Assembly: GCA_963082975.1 (NCBI GenBank)
Contig: OY720346.1
Span: forward strand, 31,614,720-31,678,719
DNA: 64,000 bases
Source: Labia minor
Taxonomy: Eukaryota > Arthropoda > Insecta > Dermaptera > Spongiphoridae
Direction of reading: 5' to 3'
How positions within the stretch are numbered: position 1 is the first letter of the stretch; each line of letters begins with the position of its first letter. A model generated the notes under the pieces. The model was not told the DNA's origin. It ran no database searches and was given only the letters and a program-made list of their open reading frames with translations. Shown here piece by piece: positions 23,998-44,175 of this stretch. Both the position numbers and the translations under genes were made by a program.

Positions 23998-26441
23998 TTA
24001 TGCGTTGAAAATATGGGAAATTTTCAACTTTGACCGCCGATTTGACCATGTTCCCAACCGAATTTTAAAAAACCAAGACCGCTTTACATTTACACTTTTT
24101 TAAGCTCTACTCGAATCCAAAATCAAAATTTAAAAAATCGAAAATTTAAAAGTTCGTTGAAAATATTGGGTTCCCAGCGAATGTTCCAGAGTTTACACAA
24201 ATATACAATTGACCAATAAATTAGCGATTTATATATATAGCATAGGTATAAAATTTAAATTCAATAAGACACAATAATATCTAATAATAAATACCAATTA
24301 TATATATATATATACTCGTTTATACACACATTACATCCAACAAACACCCTTGATTATTAAAATATCAGAAATGCATTTCATATCGACTTTCGTAATTTCA
24401 GTCAAAATACATTATAATATAAAAAAAAACTCTATTTTCAATCCATTTAATAAATAATAGATAATATAAATCTAAATAGAGTTTAAAAATTGATGTGTAT
24501 GATTAAAATATAATAATTATTTCATATTTCTATTTCTTTATCATTATTTATTATATTAATTCATTAATTAAATTAATTTTAAAATTAGGAAATTATATAT
24601 AGTAATTTATGAATGTTAACTATCTCGTTATCCCTATCTTGATTTAATAATGTCAATCATCGCAACGACTATTTAAGGGGCTGTTGGAAAATTACGAGAG
24701 CTATATAAACTAACAGAGGACAGAATTATAATATAGAATTAAGATTAAATAGAAGTGAAGAGGGATATGGATTGTTGTATAGTGTGCACTTTTACCGTAA
24801 TTAACACTTTTTACAAAATTATTTAATTTTTTTAAATCGTTATGAGAGATTGAAAAATTATACCTTCCTCTCACATTTATTTTCCATAAACTATAAATTC
24901 TTTACTATAATATAATTTGAAAAGATAAATGGGAAAATTATTGATTATAAATATATAATAATAATAAAAGTTGATAAATGGATTAATTCAAGTAGCAAAA
25001 TGTCATCTTAATTAAATATATTATAAACTAAATATAAATATGATGTAATCTATAAAACAAAGTTCTCAAGTTTACGGAAACCGCTAGTTATGTTATGTAA
25101 TTGTCCATTAATTATTTTTAACTGTGAGAGCGGAGATAAAGAGTAATTGGATATTTCTGTTATAAATGCATTAATTAAAAAATTCCCAAATATATGATAT
25201 GTGTGAAATATTATAAATTATAAATAAAATAAAATCTACATATCTATTATATATGTAATTCTAATATCTATCACTCTGTTTATCGGAATCTCCAATTGGG
25301 AGTAAAAATGTTTTATTCAAAAATTTTTGAAAAAATAATTCAAGGACGTTATTTTTAGTTTTAAATTCAAAGTGGTTGTTTATTATACAATATTTCAAAA
25401 GACAATTTTAAAAAAATAAAAAAAATAAAATAAAAATCGACCAATATAGCCCAGTAACTTGAGGATTTTAGAAATTTGAAAACAATGCTAAAGGGTGACC
25501 AATTATGAATATAAGCAAAAGAGGACAATATTATACATACATTTTTAGAATGCTTTTTAAATATATTTAAATTCATATTATTTCTTAAAATTATAATAAA
25601 TTTTCGTCAATGTCGAACACTATATTGAACCTTACAACTGTCTTTGTTACTCTGAGCTTCTTAATTAATGAAATATTAGTTTTTTATTTTATGAGTTATT
25701 TTATTTAATAGAATGCTATTATTAAATAATGTAATATATGTAATATGGTTAATCTCAATAATTTTGATGTATTGTTCTCGAAAAATAAAACATAAACAAT
25801 CACTTAAAAAATACCTAAAAAAAAGTGACCCTTAGCTAGATATGCTTTCACTCGTTACATTGAAAATCAGTTTAAAAAATTGTAAATTAAAATATTTTAA
25901 TATTAATAAAAATTATTCTTTTAAAGCTCAACTCTCCCCGCCTTTGATCCCCACTGTTGATTGGCGCCTCATTCTTCTTATAATCATAATAATTTATTTT
26001 ATTAGTTAAATTTGATACGCGCATTCGGACTCCGTAGTCAACATATGATATACACATGTAAGGTTTTAACAACTTATGATTTAATAAGAACTGAATTATT
26101 TATTTCTTTTTGGCAACTTGATACTATACAAAAACTCCATTTCTAGTCCTCACTAAGAGTGAGTCAAGCGAAATGGGAATAATTAAATTATTTTTTAAAT
26201 TCTTTTCTTTGACTAGTATTTTCCAAAACAAAATAATAAAGAACTCAATCTTCGTGGGGTTTTGGGAATAAAGACATATTAGTCATATATTAGATGTATT
26301 AAAATATTTTAATTTATTCATTTTGAAATTATTTAAAATAAATATTTTAGAATTTTATCTGTCTGTTTGTGTGTGTTGACTTCATATTATTACCTTTAGT
26401 AAGAGCCACTGGCAGGATACAATAAACCTCGACACCTACTA
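23998..26441. other. AT-rich spacer
   Basis: No host gene or element was recognised. Open frames here (25367-25576, 25887-26072) are low-complexity or unrecognised. Confidence 0.45.
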
Positions 26442-26445
26442 TTGG

Positions 26446-28143
26446 GTTGGGAAATAAGTTCGTTCGTTGTTTATCAAAGAACTTTATTTAAACAAAAAAA
26501 CAATAATTATAACAATAAATTAATCAATTATGTATTTGTCGTTATTGATTACCTCCTCCCACCTTTCGACCAATTTGTTGATGGTATTCCGCCAAAAATC
26601 ACCTTGTCTGGTGTCGAAGAAGTTATTGAGACAGTTTTTGCGGGCTCCATCGCCGTAGGTAACACCCTTCATTTGATGAAGCGGAAAAGGCGCAAGGCCC
26701 GAAGAGCAAGGTGGATGCTAAAGAACCTCCTGTTCGATCTTTTGAAGTGCGGTTTTTACGACTTGGGTAACATGGGGTCTGGCGTTGTCGTATAACAAGA
26801 TGATTAGCCTTGTCGATCGGGTCTTTTCAGGCACATAGCCTCATTTACGCGGGGTAGTTGGACGATGTAGAGCTCATTGTTGACCGTTACGTTCTTTCCA
26901 AGCATTTCCCAGTGTTAGTTTTAGTTTAAAAAGTATGTTTATTAGCCAAAAATATACAAATATATGTTTTTTTTTCCGATAACATATAAAAGGGATTACA
27001 TGACTTTTTCTTACAGCTAATTGGTGACTCCATGGTCGTAATTATCTATACAATGTTTCTTTTTTATTATTACGCTAATAACTATATTTAATATTACAAT
27101 TTCAAAGTGTAAATTAATTATTATTATTTTTTCTTTATCTAGGAAAAGGCTATATAAAATAAAAACCTAGACTATATATAGAGAGGTGGGGGTTTGGATG
27201 AGGGATATATTTACAATCAGGAGGGACGTGGGATGGAGTGGAATATTATCCATACGAATTTATTTATCTTATTATAATAAATTTTTTTTTTTTTTTTTTA
27301 ATTTAATTTATTTTATAATAAATTCATTGTTTCAGTAAGGTGACACGCAATTTGCTAACCCGCTAACCACCAGCATTTGCTGTACATTTTGTTTCTATCA
27401 ATTTTATCTCTATTTGGTACTGCTATACTTCAACGTTTCATAATTGACACTTTCATTTAAATAAGGTTCATAAATTATTGATTTGTCGTTTTTTCTCCTG
27501 TTGATATGGTAAATTAAGGGAACAGCATTTTTGTTCTGAATGTAACCTTTTTACATTCATTTCCCAGTGTATTATGCCTTCCAAGTCCCACCAAACACAG
27601 TTCATGGTCTTTTTCTCGGCGTGACTCTCGGCTTCGGTGTGTCTCCTGGAGCCGTCCACTCCTTTCTTTGCTTCATATGGAGGTACAGGTACCATTTCTC
27701 ATCCCCCTTAGCGATTCGATACAAAAAGCGCTGTTTGTTGTGTTGCTCGATGGCGTACGAAGTGTTGCAGCGGTTGTAAATGATTTTCTTTTTTGATTTC
27801 GTTAAGACACCCAGGTTCAGAGTTTTTTCGGTAAATCCCATTGAATGAAGATCCTTGAGGATCGTCTTATGATCTCAGTTCATTTTTTCGGCCAATTCAT
27901 GACTTGTTTGGCGACCATCTTCCTTCAAAAGCGTCTTGAGATGCTTCTCATCGAATTCTGAAGGTAGTCCGCTGTGCCGTTTTTGAACTTTGCAAACCAC
28001 TTTTTTGTTGAGCGTTCTCTTATGACACCTTCTCCATACATGTTGTATATGTCACGAGCGGCTTCAACTGCTTTTTGATTGCGATGAAAATCGAAGAAAT
28101 GTAGGTGTCGAAAATGCTGATTTTTGCCTCCTAGATATTCCAT
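26446..28143 (-). pseudogene. Mariner transposase, broken by insertion and mutations
   Basis: From 28143 downward it reads MEYLGGKNQHFRHLHFFDFH, then a helix-turn-helix (GEGVIRERSTKKWFAKFK). A stop interrupts before DHKTILKDLHSMGFTEKTLN and RIAKGDEKWYLYLHMKQRKE, which contains the first catalytic Asp region. CVWWDLEGIIHWEM is followed by the insertion. Beyond it come NVTVNNELYIVQLP, LLYDNARPHVTQVV (second Asp) and FFDTRQGDFWRNTINKLVER near the C-terminus. The motifs fit the mellifera-like mariners. Stops, frame changes and the insert make it inactive. Confidence 0.85.
26916..27557 (-). mobile_element. Insert in mariner with 13-bp target duplication
   Basis: CATTTCCCAGTGT occurs at 26903-26915 and 27558-27570. 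Removing one copy plus the 642 bp between them joins the two halves of the mariner reading frame (HWEM to LGKNVTVNN). This is direct evidence of insertion with target-site duplication. The interior has no recognised protein. A long T run at about 27282-27299 (poly-A on the minus strand) and a segment reading CTGGTGGTTAGCGGGTTAGC suggest a SINE-like or other retroposed sequence, though the poly-A is not terminal. Confidence 0.75.
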
Positions 28144-28353
28144 TTCTATGGTTGAAAAATAGGAAAAAATAAAATTATATTATAAAACAAATAGCACAGT
28201 TTTGTAGAGCACTTTCTAATGAATTCAAACACTTTGCCAAATAACAAACAAATCATTTAAATAAAGTTCTCTGAAAAAAAAACAAACAAACTTATTCCCC
28301 ATCTATTCTTGATTCTTGATTTATGTATTACGAATAGAAAAAATAAACAATTT

Positions 28354-28790
28354 TTATTGCTTTTCAAAATAATCTCCTTTATGATCTATAGACTTTGGCA
28401 TACGATTGAACAATTCTTCAGAACATTTTTTCCAGTCAGAAGATGGTAGTTCTAAAACATGAGTTCTGAACCGCTTCTTCGAACGATGAAAATCGTTGTC
28501 ACCAAGTTTATTTTTAATTGCTGGGTATAGGAAGAAATCATTCGGTGCCGAGTCGGGGCTGTAAGGAGGATGATCCATCAATTTGATCTTTTGTGCGTTC
28601 AAATACTCGTTCGTGAGCACGCATTCTCACGATGAAAAATGATTCATAGTTTTGGGATTGTTTTTCTCAATTTACCGACAACTTCAGGCAAACATTACGA
28701 TCTTCTTCAATTAGTTTTCGAACAGAATCAATATTTTTCAGCACAACGGCTGATTTTGGAGGACAGTCAGACCTTCAGTAATTTCATAAT
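28354..28790 (-). pseudogene. Second mariner transposase fragment
   Basis: On the minus strand the frame at 28620-28354 reads LMDHPPYSPDSAPNDFFLYP with the third catalytic Asp, then WKKCSEELFNRMPKSI and GDYFEKQ, a mariner C-terminus. Upstream pieces (SVRKLIEEDRNVCLKLS and ENACS) are in other frames with the catalytic centre deleted. It differs in sequence from the neighbouring element, so this is a separate insertion. Terminal repeats were not identified. Confidence 0.8.
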
Positions 28791-29499
28791 AATCTGTTTT
28801 ATACAGAATTTATATTAAATTCTTCAATTACTGTTGTCATAATCACTTTTAATAATTAAAATCAAAATTCAACTCCAAATTTTAGAAATCCAAATGTCGA
28901 AGCCATATAAAAAATCACCCCAAAAAGAATTTTCATTATAGTCAAAATTAATAAAAATTGAAATATAATTTTCATTTAACATTTTTGTTACAAAAAATTT
29001 TAAATGCACCTAAATATTACCCCAACCGCGTCAAAGCCATTTGAAATTATTCATAGCAATAGTTTCACAATCGGCAACCAGATGTGAAAATTAAATTATA
29101 TTTTCATTAAAATTAAATTAATAAAAGAATATTTAGTATCAAAACGAAAATATTATTTTTCTTTCAAAACCCTGTCTTAGGAATATTCACAATCCTAATT
29201 TATTTGAAAACAACAATAAATTTTTTTTTTTGAAAATAAAACTTATTAATCAATTAGGAAAAAAGATAATAACAATTTTTTTTCTCCTTTCTTTCAACCA
29301 AAAAAAAACTGTTCAATTAATAAAATAAAAATACGATAGACACCCGCTAGAAAAAATATAAAATTAGACATTAAACCAATACTTGTAAAATCCTTTGATA
29401 TAATTCATGAAGAAATGTAGAAATAAAAAAAAATTATTATGAACTTTGCTGAAATTACAAAACCTATGACCTATTATTAAAGAAAAATTCTAAAATTGA
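28791..29499. other. AT-rich spacer
   Basis: No recognisable coding segment. Its A-rich composition on the plus strand resembles the adjacent gypsy element, and it may be decayed gypsy sequence. Confidence 0.4.
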
Positions 29500-31670
29500 T
29501 ATAAATAATTTAGAACATAAAAACTGTTTCGAAAAATGTCAAATACTTTTGACAAATGAACCTTTATTACAATATCCAAATTTCAGTAAACTATTTAAAT
29601 TAACAACTGATGCCTCTAATTATGCAATAGGCGCTGTATTGTCACACGGTTCAGAAGAACACGACAAACCTATAGCATATGCAAGCCGCACGTTAAACAA
29701 ATCTGAAATTAACTATTCGACAATTGAAAAATAATTTTTAAGTATTTATTGGGCATGTAAACATTCTAGACTCTAGACCATATCTTTTCGGCAGAAAATT
29801 TCATATTTATTCAGACCACAAGCCACTCCAATGGCTAGCCTCATTAAAACAACCAAATTCGAAATTTTTAAGATGGAAAAGCCAACTAGACGAATATGAT
29901 ATTGAAATTCATTGCATAAAAGGTAAAGCGAATCAAATAGCCGATTTTCTTTCTCGTAACCCTGTAGATCAAATTCCAACTCAAAATTTAAACATTCATG
30001 AAAATAATGATCAAATCTTTAATTTCGATGATTGGATCAATGACCCCAATCTTCAGAACATCTCTCGATAATGAAATATTGAACGATTTAGAAAAAACAC
30101 TTACGAAAAACCAACCCCATTAGAAAACCCACCCTTCAACCAAAATTCAAATGACACTCACACAGTCGAGATAAATTCAGAATCAGAAATAGAAAATCAA
30201 ATTTATAAAAATATGAAAGAAACTTTAAAACCTTTAAATTATCATTCGAATCAAATAGTAATAAATATTATAATTATAAACACACAATTGAAATTAAAAA
30301 ACTTTTTGGCAAAAAACATCAAAGATTTATTTTTAACACCAATCAACAAGACTTCTCTAAAAATATTATAACATTTTTTAAAGAATATTTAGTACCAAAA
30401 TGCAATTATTACAATTTTTCAAAATTTAATATTTTCGAAAATTTAGATAAACTAATAGACAAATAGATAAACATTTTAAAAAAATATTCAATAAATTTCT
30501 TACACTGTTCTAAACTATTAGAAGATATTGAAAATTCAGACGACCAAATTGAAACAATAAAAAATTATCATGAAGGAAAATCAAATCACTGTGGAATAAA
30601 CGAATGTTTTAAAAAATTAAAAGTTAGATACTTTCGGCCAAACTTAAAAACCTCCATTTCAAATTATATAAACAATTGTGACATTTGTAAAATTACTAAA
30701 TATGACAGAAGTCCAATTGAAATTAAATTTAATATCACCTCCACTTCAATGAAACCTTTAGAAACATTACACATTGATAGTCTCACTTTAGAAAAACAGA
30801 AATTTTGAACGATAATTGATTAATTTTCAAAATTTGCAATAGCATATCCATTAAAATCTTTAGAAAGAACAAGAAATAGTTAAAAATTTATTAGATTTCT
30901 TTACTCACACACATTACGGAATACCAAAATTAATAACTCGTCACTGGACGCTCGGACAGTGCACTCGCTTGATAACGATTGCAGAAGTAGCAATCAAATC
31001 GTTGTGTATTTTTTGTATTTTTTTGAATAAATTTACAATAACAAATATCAATATGAGGTTTTATTTACAAAATCCCTTATAAATAAAAACAGCCATCAAA
31101 GCTTTAATTTCAAAATTAAATTTAAACAGAGAAGAACTTCCCGAATTACCAGAAAAAATTTCTGTTAAAAATAAACATAAATATCAGAAAACTAAAAATA
31201 AATTCAAAATCGAAACACTTAAAGAAACAAACCCAAAATTAAAAACAGTTAAAATTATCCCAAAAAAACCGCGCGCGCGCGAGGAGAAAATCCACATTTC
31301 AAATATTAAAAGACCAAAGCAAAGCAAAACAATAAATAAAACAAAATAAAAAAAAAGGAAATTTCCAACAATAATAATATAAAAAACTTAATAATAAATG
31401 AAACACATAATTTAAAAATACACAACTTAAATACAATCAACGTAGAGAAAAAAGAATTTGAAAAATTAAATGATACCCAGTTTTTCTCAAAGAATGCAAA
31501 TAATATAATTGCAATAATAATAACCATGATTTCAATTATAATAATTTTTGTAAAATATAAAGGTAAATATGATAAAGAAAAAATAAAAGTAAATGGAGAA
31601 AACAGAAAATTCTGAAAGCACCCCCAACCCCGAGGAGGATGTAACAATATAACTTATATATATCTTGAAT
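29500..31670 (+). mobile_element. Decayed gypsy/errantivirus-like LTR retrotransposon
   Basis: In order on the plus strand, frames interrupted by stops show four parts. First is an RNase H domain (29549-29734, KLTTDASNYAIGAVLSHG; continuing as IYSDHKPLQWLASL). Second is an integrase zinc-binding region near 30570-30710 (HEGKSNHCGI, then CDICK). Third is the start of the integrase core (ETLHIDSLT). Fourth, after a rearrangement near 30945-31070, is a basic A-rich region ending in a hydrophobic segment and NPEED-like codons immediately before TGTAACAATATAAC, which looks like an LTR start. The placement suits the env end of an insect errantivirus. It is truncated at both sides, with multiple stops, and clearly inactive. 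Confidence 0.75.
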
Positions 31671-31703
31671 CTTTTCAGTGAGTCAATAGGAAAAGAAACA
31701 ATA

Positions 31704-31729
31704 CCCTTACTATCGTCTGTCGGTAAAAA
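31704..31729 (-). repeat. Family A terminal remnant
   Basis: CTTACTATCGTCTGTCGGTA matches the terminal bases of family A with one change. Only the end remains. Confidence 0.55.
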
Positions 31730-32040
31730 TTTAATAACAAATTAAATGATAAGTAAATAAATAAATTAAATAAATTAATAAATAATAAATATTAATATTA
31801 CATATTTATTTTTTTAAATTCACTTGTTGCTTATATTTAAAGTTAATTCCTACAAAGGAAGAAAGATGGCGAAATTCAAGATTTAATTTCTTGACACTTG
31901 TGACAGTTCAAATCGGCATTTGACATTTTTAAAAATGATAAACATATTAAGTGTCAATCATTATTTATAAGATTTATTTTTCATAAAAAGCATTTACTAT
32001 AAACTCTATATTATTATGAATTAAAGAACCCAAATAAATC

Positions 32041-39648
<7,608 letters not shown>

Positions 39649-39678
39649 TCTAATTATTTATAATAATAATTATTTTTT

Positions 39679-39684
39679 AATAAA
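39679..39684 (+). terminator. Polyadenylation signal of the FAN gene
   Basis: AATAAA 31 bases after the stop codon. Confidence 0.6.
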
Positions 39685-39689
39685 CAAAG

Positions 39690-40484
39690 AATACGATTTA
39701 TATAATTAAATAGTCATTTTTTATACCATTTACATTATTTTTTATATTAGTTGTGTTATTTATTTTTGGTTTTTAATAATACATTTTATACAAAATATCT
39801 TAAGTTTTAGTTATACTACAAATCGAGCTTAAACTAATAAATTTGTGATTATTATTGTGATTAGTATGTAATGTGAATAATAAATCATATTTTTAAATAA
39901 AAGCTTCATAATAAAACCATTTATTTTTTTTTAATTTTACTTAATATCTATAATTATTTACTGTCACAGTAAAATTATTTTATATTTTTGAAAAAGAAAG
40001 ACTGAAATGAATAAGTCCTCTAAACCTCTGAGGAATATCTCTAAATTTTTGTCACTTTATGTTGTTGTCTATATTTCGTGCAACCCTCAAACGAACATGT
40101 CCATAAAAGGTGACATTTCAGCTTACATAATTTGTGAAGATAGTGTTCTATTTATATTGATTTGAAAATAAAATGGCTAAAGATATTCGTTATTAAATTT
40201 TTTTTTACTATAAAAATGTGCTCAATTATATTCATGAAATTTCGATATTATTGGTTGGCCAGTCACTAAAATAGTCCGTGATATTTTTCAACTTTTACTC
40301 TAATTATCCAATATATTAAACTTCAGAGTTGAAAATAACAATACTCTACCTATGCACAATTAGTCTTCAATAAAAATCATTTAAAATACTTTATTATCAT
40401 AGTAATCAAAGAGGCCTAGAATCAATTAAATAATTATTAATTTATTATTTATATATATTAAACTTTTCTAAAACTCTAATAAAA
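39690..40484. other. Intergenic spacer between FAN and nucleoredoxin-like gene
   Basis: No recognised element. It must hold the promoter of the downstream gene, but no core motif was convincing. Confidence 0.4.
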
Positions 40485-40907
40485 ATGGAATTATTAAAAA
40501 GTATTCCATTAGTACAACCAAATCTTAAAAAAATCACTTTTAAAGATTTCAACAAAGTGTGTGATTATATTTTATTATTTTTCTCGGCGGCGTGGTGCCC
40601 ACCGTGTTACGATATTTGGCGTCAATTGGAAGTTTTTTATAAACAAGCAATTGAAGAAAATATTAAAATTATCATTATTTATGTGTCATTCGATGAAGAT
40701 GAGAAAGAAATGGAAACAATTTTTACAAAAATGGATAACGATTGGTTTGCAATACCTTATGATTTAAATTTAATTGAAGATTTTAAAACTCAATATAATG
40801 TAAATATGATTCCGAATATTATAATTTTGAAATCATCATGCGAAGTATTATTTAGAGATGGTATTACAATAATCAATCAAATGGATATAGATTTACTTAA
40901 AATGTAA
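40485..40907 (+). CDS. Thioredoxin-fold, nucleoredoxin-like protein
   Basis: Single-exon, 140 residues. After a beta-strand (YILLFFSAA) comes the active site W37-C38-P39-P40-C41. A WFAIPYDLN segment (87-95) and the cis-proline loop MIP (Pro110) follow. WCPPC plus the WxAxPY block is characteristic of the tryparedoxin/nucleoredoxin branch, and the length suits nucleoredoxin-like protein 2 more than classical thioredoxin. The likely role is thiol-disulfide exchange in the cytosol, with the substrate unknown. The frame is intact, its codon usage resembles the FAN exons, and AATAAA lies 29 bases after the stop. The final helix looks short, ending DLLKM. A classical thioredoxin is less likely because WCGPC is absent. 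Confidence 0.85.
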   Translation: MELLKSIPLVQPNLKKITFKDFNKVCDYILLFFSAAWCPPCYDIWRQLEVFYKQAIEENIKIIIIYVSFDEDEKEMETIFTKMDNDWFAIPYDLNLIEDFKTQYNVNMIPNIIILKSSCEVLFRDGITIINQMDIDLLKM

Positions 40908-40935
40908 AATAACTTAAATTGTATTTTTATCTATT

Positions 40936-40941
40936 AATAAA
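40936..40941 (+). terminator. Polyadenylation signal of the nucleoredoxin-like gene
   Basis: AATAAA shortly after the stop codon at 40905-40907. Confidence 0.6.
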
Positions 40942-40949
40942 ATACAAAC

Positions 40950-42756
40950 TATTTTATTTTTTATTTTTATTTCAATCATTATAATAAATATTGAAAGAAA
41001 TAAAAAAAAACAATTTGTTTTAAGTTTTATTTTTTAATTTTAATTTCTAATAATTCTATCATTCATTCTTTAATAAATGATTTATTCACAATTTGTTTAT
41101 CCTTACCTGTGTTTTTAAGTAACTAAAAATATTTTTGATTGCAAATCATTTAATGAACATGTTGATCATAAAAAGTAATTTTTGAATTTAATTTTATGTT
41201 AAAGACCCACACTGACCCACACATAAAAACTTATAATTTTCCGAAAATCTGGCATCTCTATTATTCAAGTTTCATAATTGAAATATATAATAATAAAAAT
41301 AACAGATTAATTAATTAAATTTCTTTAAAAAATTAACATTTAGCCTAGTATCATTTCTTTGGCAAGATAATGTCCATTGAAAGGTGGCGGCATAGGATGG
41401 CTAAATAACCCCGACTTTACAACATCACAGATTTAGGTATACCGAATATGTAGTACAACAAACTAAACTAATCACATCAATTTGTAAATAAATAAATACT
41501 ATATCCATACATATCAAAATTACAAGTCTTTTATTATTGTAGTATTTTCATAATTCTCTCCCTTTTAAGAAAAAAATTAGATGAAATTCCTGAAAAATTG
41601 TTTTACTCACTATCACTAGGTGTCATAAATTATATTATTATGAATGTTTCATAAGACCCTTAAAATACTAATAAATAATCATTTATATTAATTTTAAATT
41701 TTTACCTTGAAAAAATAAATAATTTACAGAAATATATAATAATAATTATTTTTTCCTTGTTTGGATTATCAAAAATTAAAAAAATATTATATAATGAGTC
41801 TTATCAGGAAATTAATCATTGTCAATTTCATTACCTTTTATTACATTGTATTATAATATTTTATAATATATAGTATATATGTAAGAATGAAGAGTGAGAA
41901 TTAGTTTTTAATTTTAAAAAGTATCAAATGCCTATAATACGATTTCTATAATCTCTTTACCTGGTTTTTTGATGAAGAGTTCCACTAGTATTTATAAGGT
42001 AAAATAAATAAAAATTATTAAATGAAAAACAATAGATTAGATATTTCATAATTTTTTTCGGGTTTTGTTAAAATAAATGTGTGCGCTTCTTTTTAATTTT
42101 TGTTAAAATAAATGTGTGCGCATCTTTTTAATTTAATTTTCAACATAATTAAACTTAATCATATATGAATGGTCTAATAAAATTAATTTTTACATATAAA
42201 TAAATAATTTTAACTGATGCCTATATAATGGAGCACTCGCCTCCTGCAAAGTTTAATAAAAATTAAGTAATCTGAATAATTTTAATTTATAAAAAAACAA
42301 ATCTCTCTTAATTATATAACTTACAACTTCCATATCCTACTACTCTGTTAAAACCCTAAAATGCCAACATGACTCAACAATGCTAACGTGACGTAATTTT
42401 CACTCCGATCTGACAATTTGTTATTTTATACCTTGGTAAATTTCATAGATCTGAATAATGAAATCATCATATGTTCAATAAAACAATAAAATGCAGCTCA
42501 GTGAACAAAAAATAGCTATTAAGTACAAGGAGCTTTTTCGTACTTCAGATGAAGAATAAAGTTCCACATAAATCACATAGCTAACTAAAAAAATATTTTT
42601 CGCATACTTTGCCAGCCTTTTGATTATATTTTACAAAACAAGACTAGAACACACATTGAATTGTATTGCAATATGTATGAAATTTATAGAGGTTTTTTCC
42701 TCTGTGAAAAATGATGATCGAAGTAGTGGAAAAAAAAACTCTAATAATAAAAAAAA
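40950..42756. other. AT-rich spacer
   Basis: A short direct repeat of about 37 bp (TTGTTAAAATAAATGTGTGC context) occurs near 42066-42085 and 42098-42121. No gene recognised. Confidence 0.45.
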
Positions 42757-43360
42757 TCTGGAGTGTCTCCACTCGACTATCTCGCAAACTTGAATTGGAT
42801 TAATTAACGCATATATTATATTTAAATTAAATTTAATTAATTATAAATTATAAATTAAAATTAATAAATAATATTTATTAAACCAGCGCGTGTTTGGATC
42901 TTTGTTGATGGCACCACGTCACGTACTAGCGCGTTATGTGGTGTTAAAAATTTAAAAAATTAATTCCGGTACTTTCAGCGAATCAATCAAGCTGAAATTC
43001 TATATATCACAGTTTTATACAATTTTTAATCATGTGAAAAACTATCAAACATATCTCTTTATTTTTACGGTCAGTTTAGAGGAAAAAAAATCAAAACGTG
43101 GTAGGTAATGACCCTCTTCCGGATGAGCTACATTTCTCAAAAGTTGATAGAAAACTACAAATTTTGAATAATGCCCATGTGCCAAATTCATGATTCTAGC
43201 TCAAACCGTTTTTGCGTAATCTTGTCTATAAACACACACACCCAGAGCCAGACAGACATTTTTCTCAACCTTACAATGGTGAAAATAGGGACCTTGAAAA
43301 CGTATAAAAACATAAAAATCTCGGTATCGAAAATTTTCGTGATCGCAATACTATCTCTCT
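42757..43360 (+). mobile_element. Dispersed family B, full-length copy
   Basis: From TCTGGAGTGTCTCCACTCGA to GATCGCAATACTATCTCTCT. Same landmarks as 11979-12580. The right end lacks the final GCGAGATAGT. Confidence 0.75.
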
Positions 43361-43955
43361 TGTAAATAAACCGTTTTATGATATGTACAGACTTTTATTT
43401 AAAAGACCAAAGAAGTCTTCCTGTTACTCTCAGGAAAATACACCCATAGACACCGAACCGATCCCTCCACAGCCTCTACATTATTTTTGGTGGCTCGCCC
43501 AGGATCAAAATATTTATAAAATAATAATATAGAGCCTTTTTGCATTTTTTAGTAAGGTGGATAAAATATTTTGACTTCTTAGTAATGTAAAGTGGGCGCT
43601 AGAGCGATCCAGGGGGCGGTGATGGCCACAGGTGAATTTAGGAAAATTACTTGTATATTACTTTTTTATTCTGAGATCAATAAATAGATACATAAATTTA
43701 ATGTTTCTAATTTACACCTTTATTTATAATATTTTGCAAATATGTACATTTATCTTTCTGTTTAATTCTTATTAAAATTAAAAAAAGTTAATTTCCAATG
43801 GGGGGCTGAGTAGAATTTTTTCTGGAAAGGGGGCGCTTGATCAAATAAATTTGAGAACCACTGGTTTAGATAAAATATTTATATATACGTTTACACAACG
43901 ATCTCTTCCCCCCCCCCCCCCAGAACACCGCTTAAATGTATTTTTCACTTGTAAT
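43361..43955. other. Repeat-derived segment with hAT-like right end
   Basis: A G/C-richer stretch (43400-43660) and a terminus TTGAGAACCACTG at 43851-43863, the inverse of the CAGTGGTTCTCAA ends typical of hAT elements. GGGGCTGAG and GGGGGCGCTTGATC near the end resemble the sequence next to such termini. The opposite end was not found. Confidence 0.4.
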
Positions 43956-43990
43956 TTTTACCGACCGACGATAGTAAGGGAGGTATTGTT
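43956..43990 (+). repeat. Family A terminal remnant
   Basis: TTTTTACCGACCGACGATAG plus the next 15 bases match the family A start, then similarity ends. Confidence 0.65.
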
Positions 43991-44175
43991 AATTATAATG
44001 TATAAATAGAAAAATTCGTTTCTTTTTATTTTTTTATTTCTATTATTATTATGGATTATGATGAAATAGATCTTAAATTTTTATAATTTACAATTTATAA
44101 TATTCAAAATATACACAAATGCATGAATAAACATGTGCCTAAATTAATTTTTAAAGAAATATAATATACTATATG

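Larger units (their letters stand above)
26442..28303 (-). mobile_element. Mariner element split by an insertion
   Basis: The left end TTGGGTTGGGAAATAAGTTC and the inverse right end (GGGGAATAAGTTTGTTTG) match with a TA beside each. Both continue into GAACTTTATTTAAA. Length is 1862 bp, or about 1.2 kb once the 642-bp insert at 26916-27557 is removed, close to a full mariner. Confidence 0.85.

Noticed and set aside
26442-26795. 117-codon plus-strand frame
   Set aside because: Starts in the mariner terminal repeat and is antisense to the transposase C-terminus.
31306-31647. 113-codon hydrophobic minus-strand frame
   Set aside because: Antisense to A-rich gypsy env-region sequence; the Phe/Leu/Ile composition is what antisense poly-A-rich sequence gives.
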